Assembly: GCF_040548815.1 (NCBI RefSeq)
Contig: NZ_JBEPSM010000003.1
Span: forward strand, 434,001-498,000
Reading direction: 5' to 3'
Source: Kaistia defluvii
GTDB taxonomy: Bacteria; Pseudomonadota; Alphaproteobacteria; Rhizobiales; Kaistiaceae
Length of the DNA stretch: 64,000 bases
In this document: positions 54,492-63,568 of the stretch, in pieces
Layout of the letters: each line of letters starts with the position of its first letter
Numbering within the stretch: position 1 is the first letter of the stretch
Made by a program: the position numbers and the translations under genes
Notes under the pieces: model-generated
Told to the model about the DNA's origin: nothing
Seen by the model: the letters and a program-made list of their open reading frames with translations, nothing else
The model's database searches: none

Positions 54492-55709
54492 ATGAAGAAA
54501 CTGCTTCTCGCCGCGACGATGTTCGCGGGCCTGACGCCTGCCGCCTTCGCGCAGGAAACCATCACGCTGAAGTTCTGGGACAACCAGCAGACCGAATCCG
54601 GCCTGAGCCAGTACCAGCAGGAGGCGGTCAAGCGCTTCGAAGCCGAGAATCCCGGCATCAAGATCGAAGTCACGACCATTCCCTATCCGGAATTCCAGCA
54701 GCGCCTGCTGACCGCCGTGCAGGGCGGCAACGCGCCCGACGTCTCGACCGTCGACCAGATCTGGCAGGGCGCCTTCGCCGAGGCCGGCGCGATCGCCGAT
54801 CTCGACGCTCAGGCCAAGGCGGCCGGCATCTCCGCCGAAGGCTTCTTCAAGGGCGCCTGGGATTCGGCCAATTACAACGGCAAGCTCTACGGCATTCCGT
54901 TCAATGTCGACGTCTGGCAGTTCTCCTTCCTGAACAAGGCGCTGTTCAAGGAAGCCGGCATCGACCCGGCCTCGATCTCGACCTTTGAAGGCCTGAAGGC
55001 GGCGGCAGAAAAGCTGACCGATCCGGCCAAGGGCAAGTATGGCGTCGGCCTGTTCGGCCACAAGGGTGAAGATACCGTCGCCGTGCTCGACAGCTTCATC
55101 TTCTCGAATGGCGGCAAGGTGCTGGACGAGAACGGCAAGTGCGCGCTCACCAGCCCCGAGGCGGTCGGCGCACTCGAATATCTGCAGACGCTGGTGCCGT
55201 TCGCGCCGAAGGGCATCCTCAATGCCTCGTCGGGCGACATGCGCGAACTGTTCCTGAACGGCTCGCTCGCCGTCGAGTTCTGGCCGGCGCTGGAGCAGCC
55301 GACGCTGCAGAAGTCGAAGATCGACTGGGACTTCGAGAACGGCACCGCGCCGGCGGGCAAGACCCCGGTCGGCACCTATGGCGGCTGGAACCTCGTCGTC
55401 TACAAGTCGTCCCCGCATCAGGACGCGGCCTGGAAGTTCATCCAGTTCCTGACGCGCGAAGACGTCAATGGCGCCGTCGTCGACCTGGTGCCGGCCAACG
55501 TCAAGGCGGCCAAGACCTTCCTCGAAGCCAACCGCAAGGGCGCCGACAAGATCATGACGCACCTGCAGAACGCCCAGCCGCGCCCGCTCTCGGCGCGCTA
55601 CCTGGAAGTCTCCGACATCCAGGTGACGCTGGCGCAGGACGTCTATTCCGGCGCCAACGCCAAGGAAGCCGCCGCCAAGGCCTGCGCCGCCATTGACGGC
55701 CTGAACTAG
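54492..55709 (+). CDS. ABC transporter sugar-binding protein (family 1)
   Basis: 405 aa. Sec signal peptide MKKLLLAATMFAGLTPAAFA cleaved before QETITL; GGGAGGATTACC gives a strong ribosome site. Mature part has the MalE-like pattern: LKFWDNQQTESG, VTTIPYPEFQQRLLTAVQGG, PDVSTVDQIWQGAFAEAGAI, YGGWNLVVYKSSPHQDAAWK. Delivers a sugar or oligosaccharide to the two permeases downstream; ligand unknown. The cognate ATPase is not in the operon. Confidence 0.92.
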   Translation: MKKLLLAATMFAGLTPAAFAQETITLKFWDNQQTESGLSQYQQEAVKRFEAENPGIKIEVTTIPYPEFQQRLLTAVQGGNAPDVSTVDQIWQGAFAEAGAIADLDAQAKAAGISAEGFFKGAWDSANYNGKLYGIPFNVDVWQFSFLNKALFKEAGIDPASISTFEGLKAAAEKLTDPAKGKYGVGLFGHKGEDTVAVLDSFIFSNGGKVLDENGKCALTSPEAVGALEYLQTLVPFAPKGILNASSGDMRELFLNGSLAVEFWPALEQPTLQKSKIDWDFENGTAPAGKTPVGTYGGWNLVVYKSSPHQDAAWKFIQFLTREDVNGAVVDLVPANVKAAKTFLEANRKGADKIMTHLQNAQPRPLSARYLEVSDIQVTLAQDVYSGANAKEAAAKACAAIDGLN

Positions 55710-55758
55710 GCAGCTCGCGCCGGGCACGCTTCGCAGCGCTGCCCGGCCGCTTGCCGCT

Positions 55759-55843
55759 CCGTCATCCCCGCGAAAGCGGGGATCCATCAAGGCCTGAGAC
55801 GCCTCAGGCTGAATGGATCCCGGGTCAAGCCCGGGATGACGCC
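55759..55843. repeat. Palindromic repeat, reverse orientation copy of the 50-51 kb family
   Basis: GTCATCCCCGCGAAAGCGGGGATCCA... and ...TGGATCCCGGGTCAAGCCCGGGATGAC: the two hairpins of the MITE-like family in the opposite orientation, sitting inside an operon between the binding protein and first permease. It could lower permease expression relative to the binding protein. Confidence 0.7.
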
Positions 55844-55884
55844 ATACCTGCGTCCGGCACGCCTATACCGAAAAGAAAAAATCC

Positions 55885-56766
55885 ATGCTGAAACGCGATC
55901 GCTGGCTCACCTGGATATTCGTGACGCCCGCCGTCCTGCTGGTCGCGGTCATGATGTATTACCCGATGATCGGCACGGTCATCGAGAGCCTCTACTCGAC
56001 CTCGTTCATCAACCCGACGCCGAAATTCGTCGGCCTCGCCGTCTACCAGAAGATCTTCGGCAGCGCCGATTTCGGCCAGATCGTCTGGAATTCCTGCGTC
56101 TGGACGCTGGCCGTCGTGGCGCTTCAGAACGTCTTCGGCTTCCTGAGCGCGCTGCTGCTCAACCAGAAGCTGCCCGGCCAGGGCCTGATGCGCTCGCTGA
56201 TCTTGCTGCCCTGGGTGCTGCCCGGCGTCGTCGCCGCCATCCTGTGGCGCTTCATGTACGACCCGCAGCTCGGCCTCATCAATTCGTTCCTGATCAGCGC
56301 CGGCTTCGGCGACCAGGGCCTCGCCTGGCTCGCCGACTCGTCGACCGCCATGGCCGCTGCGGTGATCGCCGCCGTCTGGAAGGGCTTTCCCTTCTGCACC
56401 ATCGTCTATCTGGCGGCGCTGCAGAACGTCGAGGAAGAGCAGATGGAGGCGGCGCGCATCGATGGCGCGGGCGCGATCCGCCGACTCTGGCACATCGTGC
56501 TGCCGTCGATGAAGGAGGTGATCGTCATCAACTTCATCCTGACCACCATCCTGACCTTCAACTATTTCGACATGATCTGGGTGCTGACGCGCGGCGGCCC
56601 GCAGAACGCGACGCATATCTTCCCGACCAAGATCTACGAGCTCGGCTTCGGCCAGTTCCGCTTCGGCGAGGCGGCCGGCTATGGCGTCGTCTCGATCGTG
56701 ATCCTCGCCCTCCTGATCACGCTCTATTTCCTGGCCCAGGGCTCGGGCCGAAAGGCTGCATCATGA
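55885..56766 (+). CDS. ABC transporter permease (sugar)
   Basis: 293 aa. Six TM helices of the MalF-like type; the EAA motif that contacts the ATPase is EEEQMEAARIDGAGAIRRLW near residue 185. LILLPWVLPGVVAAILWRFM is a core TM. The stop overlaps the next permease start (ATGA). Confidence 0.93.
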   Translation: MLKRDRWLTWIFVTPAVLLVAVMMYYPMIGTVIESLYSTSFINPTPKFVGLAVYQKIFGSADFGQIVWNSCVWTLAVVALQNVFGFLSALLLNQKLPGQGLMRSLILLPWVLPGVVAAILWRFMYDPQLGLINSFLISAGFGDQGLAWLADSSTAMAAAVIAAVWKGFPFCTIVYLAALQNVEEEQMEAARIDGAGAIRRLWHIVLPSMKEVIVINFILTTILTFNYFDMIWVLTRGGPQNATHIFPTKIYELGFGQFRFGEAAGYGVVSIVILALLITLYFLAQGSGRKAAS

Positions 56767-57596
56767 GCGTCGCTCCCTCCAAGACTTCCCGCGCTGGCCT
56801 GATGCTGCTGCAGTTCGGTCTCTGCGTGGTGATCCTGCTGCCCTTCTTCTGGATGGTGTCGGTGTCGCTGAAGCCGGCTTCCGAGCCCTTCGCCATTCCC
56901 GCCCGGCTCTGGCCGCAGAACCCGACGCTGGAGAACTACGTCACGGCGTTCCGGCCGGAATTCCGCACCTATTTCGTCAACTCGGTCGTGGTCTCGCTGT
57001 CGACGGTGGTGATCACCGTGACGCTGGCGCTGTTTGCCGCCTATTCGTTCACGAGGACGCAGATGCGCGCCATCTCGGTGCTGATGCTGCTCGTCATCGT
57101 GGCGCAGATGTTCCCGGCCAGCGCCATCATCATCCCGATCTACAAGATGATGAAGGCGGCGAACCTGCTGAACACCTATGCCTCGCTGATCCTCGCCTAT
57201 GTGACGGTGACACTGCCGGTGGCGATCTGGATGCTGCGCGGCTTTCTCGCGCGCCTGCCGGTGGCGCTGGAGGAGGCGGCGGCGATCGATGGCGCCGGGC
57301 CGTTCAAGATATTCTTCCTGATCATCCTGCCGCTCTGCAAGCCGGGCATCGTCGCGACCGCCGTGTTCGTCCTGATCGTCACCTGGCAGGAGTTTCTGTT
57401 CGCGCTCTCCTTCACCTCGACCAAGGACATGCGCACGCTTCCCGTCGGCATGAACGATTTCATCGGCCAGTACGGCATCCGCTATGGCGAGCTGATGGCA
57501 AGCTCGGTGCTGATCTCCGTGCCGGTGATCGCGATCTTCTTCCTGCTGCAACGCCAGTTCGTGGCCGGCCTCACCGCCGGCGCCGTGAAAGGCTGA
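56763..57596 (+). CDS. ABC transporter permease (sugar)
   Basis: 277 aa from ATG 56763, the A of ATGA shared with the previous stop; the frame extends upstream only as shadow. MalG-like; EAA motif LEEAAAIDGAGPFKIF near residue 180, preceded by TVTLPVAIWMLRGFL. Six TM helices. Last transport gene; an enoyl-CoA hydratase starts 3 bp later. Confidence 0.93.
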   Translation: MSVAPSKTSRAGLMLLQFGLCVVILLPFFWMVSVSLKPASEPFAIPARLWPQNPTLENYVTAFRPEFRTYFVNSVVVSLSTVVITVTLALFAAYSFTRTQMRAISVLMLLVIVAQMFPASAIIIPIYKMMKAANLLNTYASLILAYVTVTLPVAIWMLRGFLARLPVALEEAAAIDGAGPFKIFFLIILPLCKPGIVATAVFVLIVTWQEFLFALSFTSTKDMRTLPVGMNDFIGQYGIRYGELMASSVLISVPVIAIFFLLQRQFVAGLTAGAVKG

Positions 57597-57599
57597 TCG

Positions 57600-58385
57600 A
57601 TGACCGAACCTCTTGTTCTCAGCGAAGACATCGAGCCCGGCATCGTCCGGCTCACCTTCAACCGTCCCGACAAGCTGAATGCGCTGTCGACGCCGCTGAT
57701 GCGTGAGTTCGAGGCGCATCTGGACAGTCTCGCCGCCGATCCCGCCGTGCGTGTCATCATCCTGGCCGGGGCCGGCGAAAAAGCCTTCGTCGCCGGCGCC
57801 GACATCGCCGAATATCGCGGCAACCGCCGGGCCGAATTCATCGCCTACCAGCTGGAGAGCCGGCGCATCTTCGACAAGCTGGAAGCCCTGCCCAAGCCGA
57901 CCATCGCGGCGATCCGCGGCTATGCGCTGGGCGGCGGTTTCGAAATCGCACTCTGCTGCGACGTCATCCTCTGCGCCACCAGCGCCCGGCTTGGCCTGCC
58001 CGAGGGCCTGCTCGGCCTGTCGCCCGGCGGCGGCGGCACGCAGCGCCTGACCCGCGCGGTCGGCCGCATCGTCGCCTCGGACATGATGCTCGCCGCCCGC
58101 CGCATCACCGGCGAGCGGGCGTACCAGCTCGGCCTCGCGGCCGAATGCGTCGCCGACGAGGCGCTGGTGGAAACCGCGCTCAGCCGCGCCCGCGCCATGC
58201 TCAAGGTCGCGCCGCTGGCGCAGGCGGAGATGAAGCGGTTGATCCGGCAGGGCCCCGATGCGGCGCTGCCGGTGGCGCAGGGTTTCGAGCAGGAAGTGCT
58301 GTTCCGCCTTTACGGCACGGCGGACGGCCAGGAGGGCATCGACGCCTTCCTCGACAAACGTGATCCGGTCTTCAAGGGAATATGA
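57600..58385 (+). CDS. Enoyl-CoA hydratase/isomerase family protein
   Basis: 261 aa. Crotonase fold: RLTFNRPDKLNALSTPLM, KAFVAGADIAEY (oxyanion-hole strand), RGYALGGGFEIALCCDVI, ARLGLPEGLLGLSPGGGGTQRLTR (the two catalytic acids in PEGLLGLSPGG are partly replaced: Glu at the first, none clear at the second). Acts on a CoA ester, location cytosol. Stop overlaps the SDR start (ATGA). Confidence 0.92.
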   Translation: MTEPLVLSEDIEPGIVRLTFNRPDKLNALSTPLMREFEAHLDSLAADPAVRVIILAGAGEKAFVAGADIAEYRGNRRAEFIAYQLESRRIFDKLEALPKPTIAAIRGYALGGGFEIALCCDVILCATSARLGLPEGLLGLSPGGGGTQRLTRAVGRIVASDMMLAARRITGERAYQLGLAAECVADEALVETALSRARAMLKVAPLAQAEMKRLIRQGPDAALPVAQGFEQEVLFRLYGTADGQEGIDAFLDKRDPVFKGI

Positions 58386-59164
58386 CGATGCGTGGAAGCG
58401 AACTTTTGGGACGGGTTGCCGTCGTCACCGGCGCTGCCATGGGCATAGGCCGCGCCTCGGCCGAGGCGCTGGCACGGGAAGGCGCCGCCGTGGTGGTGGC
58501 CGACATCGACGAGGAAGCGGGAGCCGCGACCGCGGCGGGCCTGCGTGGCACCGGCGCCGAGGCGATCTTCGTGCGCACCGACGTCTCGGTCATGGCCGAC
58601 ATGGAAGCGATGGCGGCGGCGGCCGTGCAGGCCTTTGGCGGCATCGACATCCTCGTCAACAATGCGGCCCGCGCGATCGGTGGCGTCGTCGACGAGATCG
58701 ATGAGGACAGCTGGAACACGGTCATCACCACCAACCTTTCCAGCGTCTGGCGCGGCATGCGCGTCTGCGTCCCGGAAATGCGCAAGCGCGGCAAGGGCGC
58801 CGTCATCAACATGTCGTCGGTGCAGTCGCTGGCCGGCTTCAAGGGCTGGGCGGCCTATGCGGCGGCCAAGGGCGGCATCAACGCGCTGACCCAGCAGGCG
58901 GCGATCGATCTCGCCCCGCATGGCATCCGCGTCAACGCGGTCGCGCCCGGCACGATCATGACGCCGCTGAACGAGAAGATCTTCGCCACCCATCCCGACC
59001 CGGAGGGGCTGATTTCGAGCTGGAACAACGCCCATCCGCTCGGCCGCTTTGGAGAAGCGCCGGAAGTTGGCGAAGCGGTCTTGTTCCTGGCCAGCGATCG
59101 GGCTTCCTTCATCACGGGAGAGATCCTGCGCGTCGATGGCGGCCTCGTCGTCAGGGGCGAATGA
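58382..59164 (+). CDS. SDR family dehydrogenase
   Basis: 260 aa. VTGAAMGIGRASAEAL (TGxxxGxG), VVADIDEEAG (NAD preference by the Asp), ILVNNAARAIG, Ser in NMSSVQS and YAAAKGG. Ends DGGLVVRGE. NAD-dependent oxidation of a hydroxyl is the expected reaction; substrate unknown. Overlaps the preceding gene by 4 bp. Confidence 0.92.
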   Translation: MTMRGSELLGRVAVVTGAAMGIGRASAEALAREGAAVVVADIDEEAGAATAAGLRGTGAEAIFVRTDVSVMADMEAMAAAAVQAFGGIDILVNNAARAIGGVVDEIDEDSWNTVITTNLSSVWRGMRVCVPEMRKRGKGAVINMSSVQSLAGFKGWAAYAAAKGGINALTQQAAIDLAPHGIRVNAVAPGTIMTPLNEKIFATHPDPEGLISSWNNAHPLGRFGEAPEVGEAVLFLASDRASFITGEILRVDGGLVVRGE

Positions 59165-59195
59165 CGCGCGGCAACCATCACCGGAAGGAAGCGGA

Positions 59196-60311
59196 ATGAA
59201 CGCAACCGATTTTCATACGATCGAGGCCCAGGGCGTCAAGGCGACGCTCGACCTGCGTGGCGGCCATGTCCGCGTCTTCGCGACCGAGCAGGACGGCCGC
59301 ACGATCGAGCCGCTGCACACGGCTCCGTGGGTCGACGACAGGGCGATCTATGAGGACGAGAGCCTCGACGCCAATCTGCGCTTCCTGTCCGGCGATTTCT
59401 TCTGCGCGCCCTTCTCTGCCGCCGATTTCGAGCCGGCGCCTCCGCATGGCTGGCCGGCCAATTCCACCTGGAAGCTGGTGAGCGTCGAGGCGCATCCCAA
59501 GGGCGGCCAGACGGCGCGCTACGAGTTGGAAAAGCGGGTCCTGGGCGCCAAGGTCATCAAGGAATTTACCCTCCGCGACGGCCATCCCTTCCTCTATGAG
59601 CGCCACATCTTCGTCGGTGGCGAGGGCGCGGTGCCGGTCGGCAACCACGCCATGACGCGCTTCGACGCCGGCGGGCGGGTCTCCTTCTCGCCCAAGCGGT
59701 TCGGCATGACGCCCGATACCGGGCTGGAGCCGGATCCGGCACGCGGCCGCTCGGTCCTGGCCTATCCGTCGCGCTTCGAGGACCTGACCAAGGCCCCACG
59801 CGCCGATGGCGGCACGGCCGACCTCACCACCTACCCGATCGGCTCGCGTCAGGAGGATTTCGTCGCCCTGATCGAGGATTCGAAGAATATCCTCGGCTGG
59901 GCCGCCGCGGTCCGCCCGGACAAGCGCGATATCTTCGTGTCGCTGAAGAACCCGGCCGATTTCCCCATCACCATGATGTGGTTCTCGAATGGCGGCCGCG
60001 ACTATGCGCCCTGGAATGGCCGCCACATCGGCGTGCTCGGCCTGGAGGAAGGCCGCACCTATGCCGGCTATGGCCACAAGGCCTCGATCGCGCCGAACCC
60101 GTGGTCGGAGGCTGGCATCCCGACGGCGCTGACGCTCGATCCGGCCGGCGAGGTGGAAGTGCGCAATGTCATCGGCGGCGTCGCGCTGCCCGAGGGCTGG
60201 ACGCGCGTGGCCTCGATCGAGGCCGGGGCGTCCGAACTGGTGCTGACCGACGAGGCCGGCGGCACGGCGTCCGTGCCCTATGACGCGCAGTTCCTGATGC
60301 GGGGCGCATGA
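59196..60311 (+). CDS. Mutarotase-like (aldose 1-epimerase fold) protein
   Basis: 371 aa from ATG 59196, preceded by GGAAGGAAG. Beta-rich: TLDLRGGHVRVFAT at the N-terminus, LSGDFFCAPFSAAD, PHGWPANSTWKLV, ERHIFVGGEGAVPVGNHAM, LKNPADFPITMMWFSNGG, and a C-terminal LGLEEGRTYAGYG. Pattern and layout match the galactose mutarotase-like superfamily (DUF4432 type). It could interconvert sugar anomers for the importer substrate. Identity of family by eye only. Confidence 0.65.
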   Translation: MNATDFHTIEAQGVKATLDLRGGHVRVFATEQDGRTIEPLHTAPWVDDRAIYEDESLDANLRFLSGDFFCAPFSAADFEPAPPHGWPANSTWKLVSVEAHPKGGQTARYELEKRVLGAKVIKEFTLRDGHPFLYERHIFVGGEGAVPVGNHAMTRFDAGGRVSFSPKRFGMTPDTGLEPDPARGRSVLAYPSRFEDLTKAPRADGGTADLTTYPIGSRQEDFVALIEDSKNILGWAAAVRPDKRDIFVSLKNPADFPITMMWFSNGGRDYAPWNGRHIGVLGLEEGRTYAGYGHKASIAPNPWSEAGIPTALTLDPAGEVEVRNVIGGVALPEGWTRVASIEAGASELVLTDEAGGTASVPYDAQFLMRGA

Positions 60312-61222
60312 TGGCCGGCGCGGGGATCCATCACGGCTTTTCGACCGGCGGGAATACGATTTTGCCGGCCGAGCGCGCCACCGTCCTGTTCGACGGCATC
60401 TTCTCCTCCCCGCGTTTGCAACACCCTGAGGGCGTCGCGGTGGGTCCGGACGGCTGGGTCTGGGTCGGCAGCGAGAATGGCCAGATCCTGCGCATCGCGC
60501 CGGATGGCTCCGCCCTCGAGGAGGTCGTTTCGACGGGCGGCTTCCTGCTCGGCCTCGCCTTTGACGGCGACCGGGCGCTGTTTGCCTGCGACTCGCGGCA
60601 CAGGGCGGTGTTCCGTCTCAACCTCGCCGACCGTTCGTTAAGGCGCTTCACCGCGCCGGGCATCGAGGTGCCGAACTACGCTGTGGTCGATCGCGCCCGC
60701 GGCCGGCTCTACGTTTCCGACACCCGTGCACCGAGCGATCCCGGTCCGTCGATCTGGTCGTATGATCTCGAAACCGGCGCGGGCGATGTCTGGCATGGCG
60801 GCCCGTTCGACCATGCCAACGGCATGGCGCTCGCGCCCGAGGGCGACGCGCTTTTCCTCTGCGAGACCTTCGCCCGTCGCATCACGCGGATCGCGATTGC
60901 GGCCGATGGTTCCTCAGGCCGTGCGACCACCTGGTCGGACGATCTGCCGGGCCTGCCGGACGGGCTCGCCTTCGATGATTCCGGGGCGCTGTTCGCCGGT
61001 TGCTACGAGCCGTCGCGCGTGCTGCGCATCCCGGCCGGCGGGGGGCCGTCCGAGATCTATATCGAGGATGCGACCGCGCATGTCCTCGCCCATCCGACCA
61101 ACATCGCCTTCGACGGCGCGGCCCTGTTCACGGCCAATCTCGGCCGCTGGCACGTGACGAAGATCGATACCGACACCTTCGGGACGCCGCTCTGGCGGCA
61201 GGCCCGGGGCGAGCCCGGCTGA
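60308..61222 (+). CDS. SMP-30/gluconolactonase family protein
   Basis: 304 aa beginning inside the stop of the preceding gene (ATGA). Six-bladed propeller pattern: HPEGVAVGPDGWVWVGSENG, GGFLLGLAFDGDRALFAC, VPNYAVVDRARGRLYVSDTR, FDHANGMALAPEGDALFLCE, LPDGLAFDDSGALFAGCY (metal Asn/Asp positions conserved). Predicted to hydrolyse a sugar lactone, which fits an SDR that makes lactones. Confidence 0.9.
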   Translation: MMAGAGIHHGFSTGGNTILPAERATVLFDGIFSSPRLQHPEGVAVGPDGWVWVGSENGQILRIAPDGSALEEVVSTGGFLLGLAFDGDRALFACDSRHRAVFRLNLADRSLRRFTAPGIEVPNYAVVDRARGRLYVSDTRAPSDPGPSIWSYDLETGAGDVWHGGPFDHANGMALAPEGDALFLCETFARRITRIAIAADGSSGRATTWSDDLPGLPDGLAFDDSGALFAGCYEPSRVLRIPAGGGPSEIYIEDATAHVLAHPTNIAFDGAALFTANLGRWHVTKIDTDTFGTPLWRQARGEPG

Positions 61223-61278
61223 CCAGCCAGGGCCTGCCGCCGATGCGGCCGGCCAAACGACGAGTGTGAGGATTCGAC

Positions 61279-62484
61279 ATGACCGCCGCCAAGGCCCTTC
61301 AGGACGTCACCGTCCTCGATCTGAGCCATCTCCTGCAGGGCCCCTTCGCCACCCAGCTGCTCGCCGACATGGGCGCCAATGTGATCAAGGTGGAGCGGCC
61401 GGGGCAGGGCGACCTGTTCCGCACGCTGACCTTCAACAATCGCTGGGTCGGCGGCACGGAGAGCCCGAACTTCCTCGCCTGGAACCGCAACAAGCGGTCG
61501 CTGGCGCTGGACCTGAAGGCGCCGGAAGCGAAGGAGATCCTCTACAGGATCGCCAAGACGGCGGATGTCGTGGTGCAGAATTTCCGCCCCGGCGTGCTGG
61601 AGCGCCTCGGCTTCGGCTATGCCGACTTCGCCAAGGTCAATCCGCGCATCATCTATTGCTCGGGCTCCGGCTATGGCGATAGCGGGCCGTATCTCGCGCG
61701 CCCGGGGCAGGACATGCTGATCCAGGGCCTGACCGGCATCATGGCGGCGACCGGCCGCGGCGACGGCCCGCCGGTTCCGGTCGGCTCCGGCTTTTCCGAC
61801 CAGATCGGCGCCATGAACATGGTCTATGGCATCCTGTCGGCGCTCTACTGGCGCGAACGCTCCGGCGAGGGACAGGAGATCAAGGTCGACCTGCTCTCGG
61901 CGATGCTGGCCCATCAGGGCCAGGAAATGCTGATGGCGATGAATTTCCAGCAGGACTTCGTCCGCCCCAATTCCGGCATCGGCCATCCCGGCATGGATGC
62001 GCCCTTCGGCGTCTATCCAACGTTCGACGGCTGGGTCACGGTGGCGATGAGCCCGTTCAAGCGCTTCGTCGGCGTGCTCGGCGACGACAGCCTGCTGGTC
62101 TATGACAACCCGAAGGACCTTTTCGACAAGCGCGACGAGATCTGGGAAAAGCTCGCGGCGCTGACCAAGGGCTGGACCACCGCCGAGCTGATGCAGGCGC
62201 TGCTCGCCGTCGACATCTGGTGCGGCGAGGTCAAGACGCATCTGCAAGCCGAACAGGACCCGCAGGTAAAACATATCGGCGCGATCACCAGCTACGAGCA
62301 CCCGACCGCCGGTACGGTCAAGGTCGTCGCCCCGGCGGTGAAGATGTCCAAGACGCCGTCCGAGATCGAGCGCCCGGCGCCGCGCATCGGCGAACATTCC
62401 CGCGAGATTTTGGGCGAGTTCGGCTTTGACACGGCGACGGTGGATGGCTGGGTCGCCAAGGGGTCGGTCGCAGAGGTGAAGTAG
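61279..62484 (+). CDS. CaiB/BaiF family (class III) CoA-transferase
   Basis: 401 aa. Seen: LDLSHLLQGPFATQLLADMGANVIKVE, NRNKRSLALDLKAPEAKEIL, VVVQNFRPGVLERLGFGY (catalytic Asp expected near residue 170), YGDSGPYLARPGQDMLIQGLTG, and AILAHQGQ-type central region. It moves CoA between acyl groups. It starts 56 bp after the lactonase gene. With the enoyl-CoA hydratase it means the pathway passes through CoA esters. Confidence 0.93.
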   Translation: MTAAKALQDVTVLDLSHLLQGPFATQLLADMGANVIKVERPGQGDLFRTLTFNNRWVGGTESPNFLAWNRNKRSLALDLKAPEAKEILYRIAKTADVVVQNFRPGVLERLGFGYADFAKVNPRIIYCSGSGYGDSGPYLARPGQDMLIQGLTGIMAATGRGDGPPVPVGSGFSDQIGAMNMVYGILSALYWRERSGEGQEIKVDLLSAMLAHQGQEMLMAMNFQQDFVRPNSGIGHPGMDAPFGVYPTFDGWVTVAMSPFKRFVGVLGDDSLLVYDNPKDLFDKRDEIWEKLAALTKGWTTAELMQALLAVDIWCGEVKTHLQAEQDPQVKHIGAITSYEHPTAGTVKVVAPAVKMSKTPSEIERPAPRIGEHSREILGEFGFDTATVDGWVAKGSVAEVK

Positions 62485-62520
62485 GGGGCTGGAACTTCTG
62501 GATGGATCAACCTACTCCGC

Positions 62521-62665
62521 CATCATCCTGAGGTGCTTCGCGAAGCGAAGCCTCGAAGGAGGGTCCAGCGGCGCTCGAGGCTTGCAGTCCGGTCCCGATC
62601 CGGCAAGACCAGTTCCCTGGACCCTCCTTCGAGGCCCGGCTTCGCCGGGCACCTCAGGATGATGG
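62521..62665. repeat. Large imperfect inverted repeat
   Basis: Left arm CATCATCCTGAGGTGCTTCG...TCGAAGGAGGGTCCA (62521-62567) is inverted at 62618-62665 (TGGACCCTCCTTCGAGG...GCACCTCAGGATGATGG), each about 47 bases with internal GCTTCGCGAAGC-type hairpins. It separates convergent transcription units and probably forms a long cruciform or RNA hairpin. Confidence 0.8.
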
Positions 62666-62701
62666 TCGGGGGCACGCAGCGGGCCGTGTATGCAGACCAA
62701 A

Positions 62702-62735
62702 CAAAAAAGGCCCCGCCGAAGCGGGCCCCTTTCGT
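62702..62735 (-). terminator. Rho-independent terminator after sugar permease
   Basis: On the minus strand GGGCCCGC-TTCG-GCGGGGCC with one bulged pair is followed by TTTTTTGTTT, directly past the stop of the permease gene. Confidence 0.85.
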
Positions 62736-62743
62736 TTTCGCCT

Positions 62744-63556
62744 CTATTTCAGCGCGCCGGCGGTCAACCCGCTGACGATCTTGCGCTGCAGCAGCATGAA
62801 CACGATGACGATCGGCGTCACATAGATCACCGCATAGGTCATGATGCCGTTCCAGTCGGTGGTGTTCGGGCCCATGAAGTTCATCAGCCCCACCGTCGCC
62901 GTCTGCAGGTCCTCCTGCGAGATCAGCGTGCGCGAATAGACATATTCGCCGAAGGACTGCAGGAAGATCAGTACCGAGGTGACGAGGATGCCGTTGCGCG
63001 CCAGCGGCACGATGATGCGGAAGAAGGCAACGATGCGCGAGGCGCCGTCGACGCGGGCCGCTTCCTCCAACTCCTTAGGGATCTGCATGAACGAGGTGCG
63101 GCAGAGGACGATGTAGAGCGGCAGCACCTTGGCGGTCTGCGCCAGCACCACGGCGAAGCGCGGCGTGGCGATCAGGCCGATCTGGTTGAACAGCACGAAG
63201 ATCGGCGTTGCCATCAGCGAGGGCGGCAGCACCTGCATCATCAGGATCAGGAACAGGACGAGGTCCATCCAGACGCTGCGGACGCGGGCCAGCGCATAGG
63301 CGCAGCCCGTGCCGATCAGGGCCGCGATCACCGTGGTGCCGATGGCGACCACCAGCGAGTTCCACAGATAGACGTCCATCTTCTTGTCGATGAACACCCG
63401 CACGAAGTTGAACTGCGGGTCCGCGGGCCAGAAGCTCGGCGGATAGGTGAAGGTCTCCGACGACGGCTTGAAGGCCGTCAGATACATCCAGTAGAGCGGG
63501 AAGAGGTAGATCGCGAGGAAGCCGATGGCGACGACCAGCAGGACATAGCGTTTCAT
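62744..63556 (-). CDS. Carbohydrate ABC transporter permease
   Basis: 270 aa. MalG-like: N-terminal TM with AIYLFPLYWMYLTAFKPSSE, EAA motif ELEEAARVDGASRIVAFF at about 170, C-terminal KIVSGLTAGALK. Six TM helices. Belongs to a different importer from the one at 54-57 kb. 12 bp after the upstream permease gene. Confidence 0.93.
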   Translation of the reverse strand: MKRYVLLVVAIGFLAIYLFPLYWMYLTAFKPSSETFTYPPSFWPADPQFNFVRVFIDKKMDVYLWNSLVVAIGTTVIAALIGTGCAYALARVRSVWMDLVLFLILMMQVLPPSLMATPIFVLFNQIGLIATPRFAVVLAQTAKVLPLYIVLCRTSFMQIPKELEEAARVDGASRIVAFFRIIVPLARNGILVTSVLIFLQSFGEYVYSRTLISQEDLQTATVGLMNFMGPNTTDWNGIMTYAVIYVTPIVIVFMLLQRKIVSGLTAGALK

Positions 63557-63568
63557 GGGTCGCGCTCC

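Noticed and set aside
52865..54679. 604-codon open frame antisense to the DeoR fusion regulator
   Set aside because: Shadow; sense strand has recognisable HTH and effector domains.
55836..56762. Apparent long fusion of the two permeases
   Set aside because: The upstream part of the frame is out of phase with permease 1; two separate genes overlap by 4 bp.
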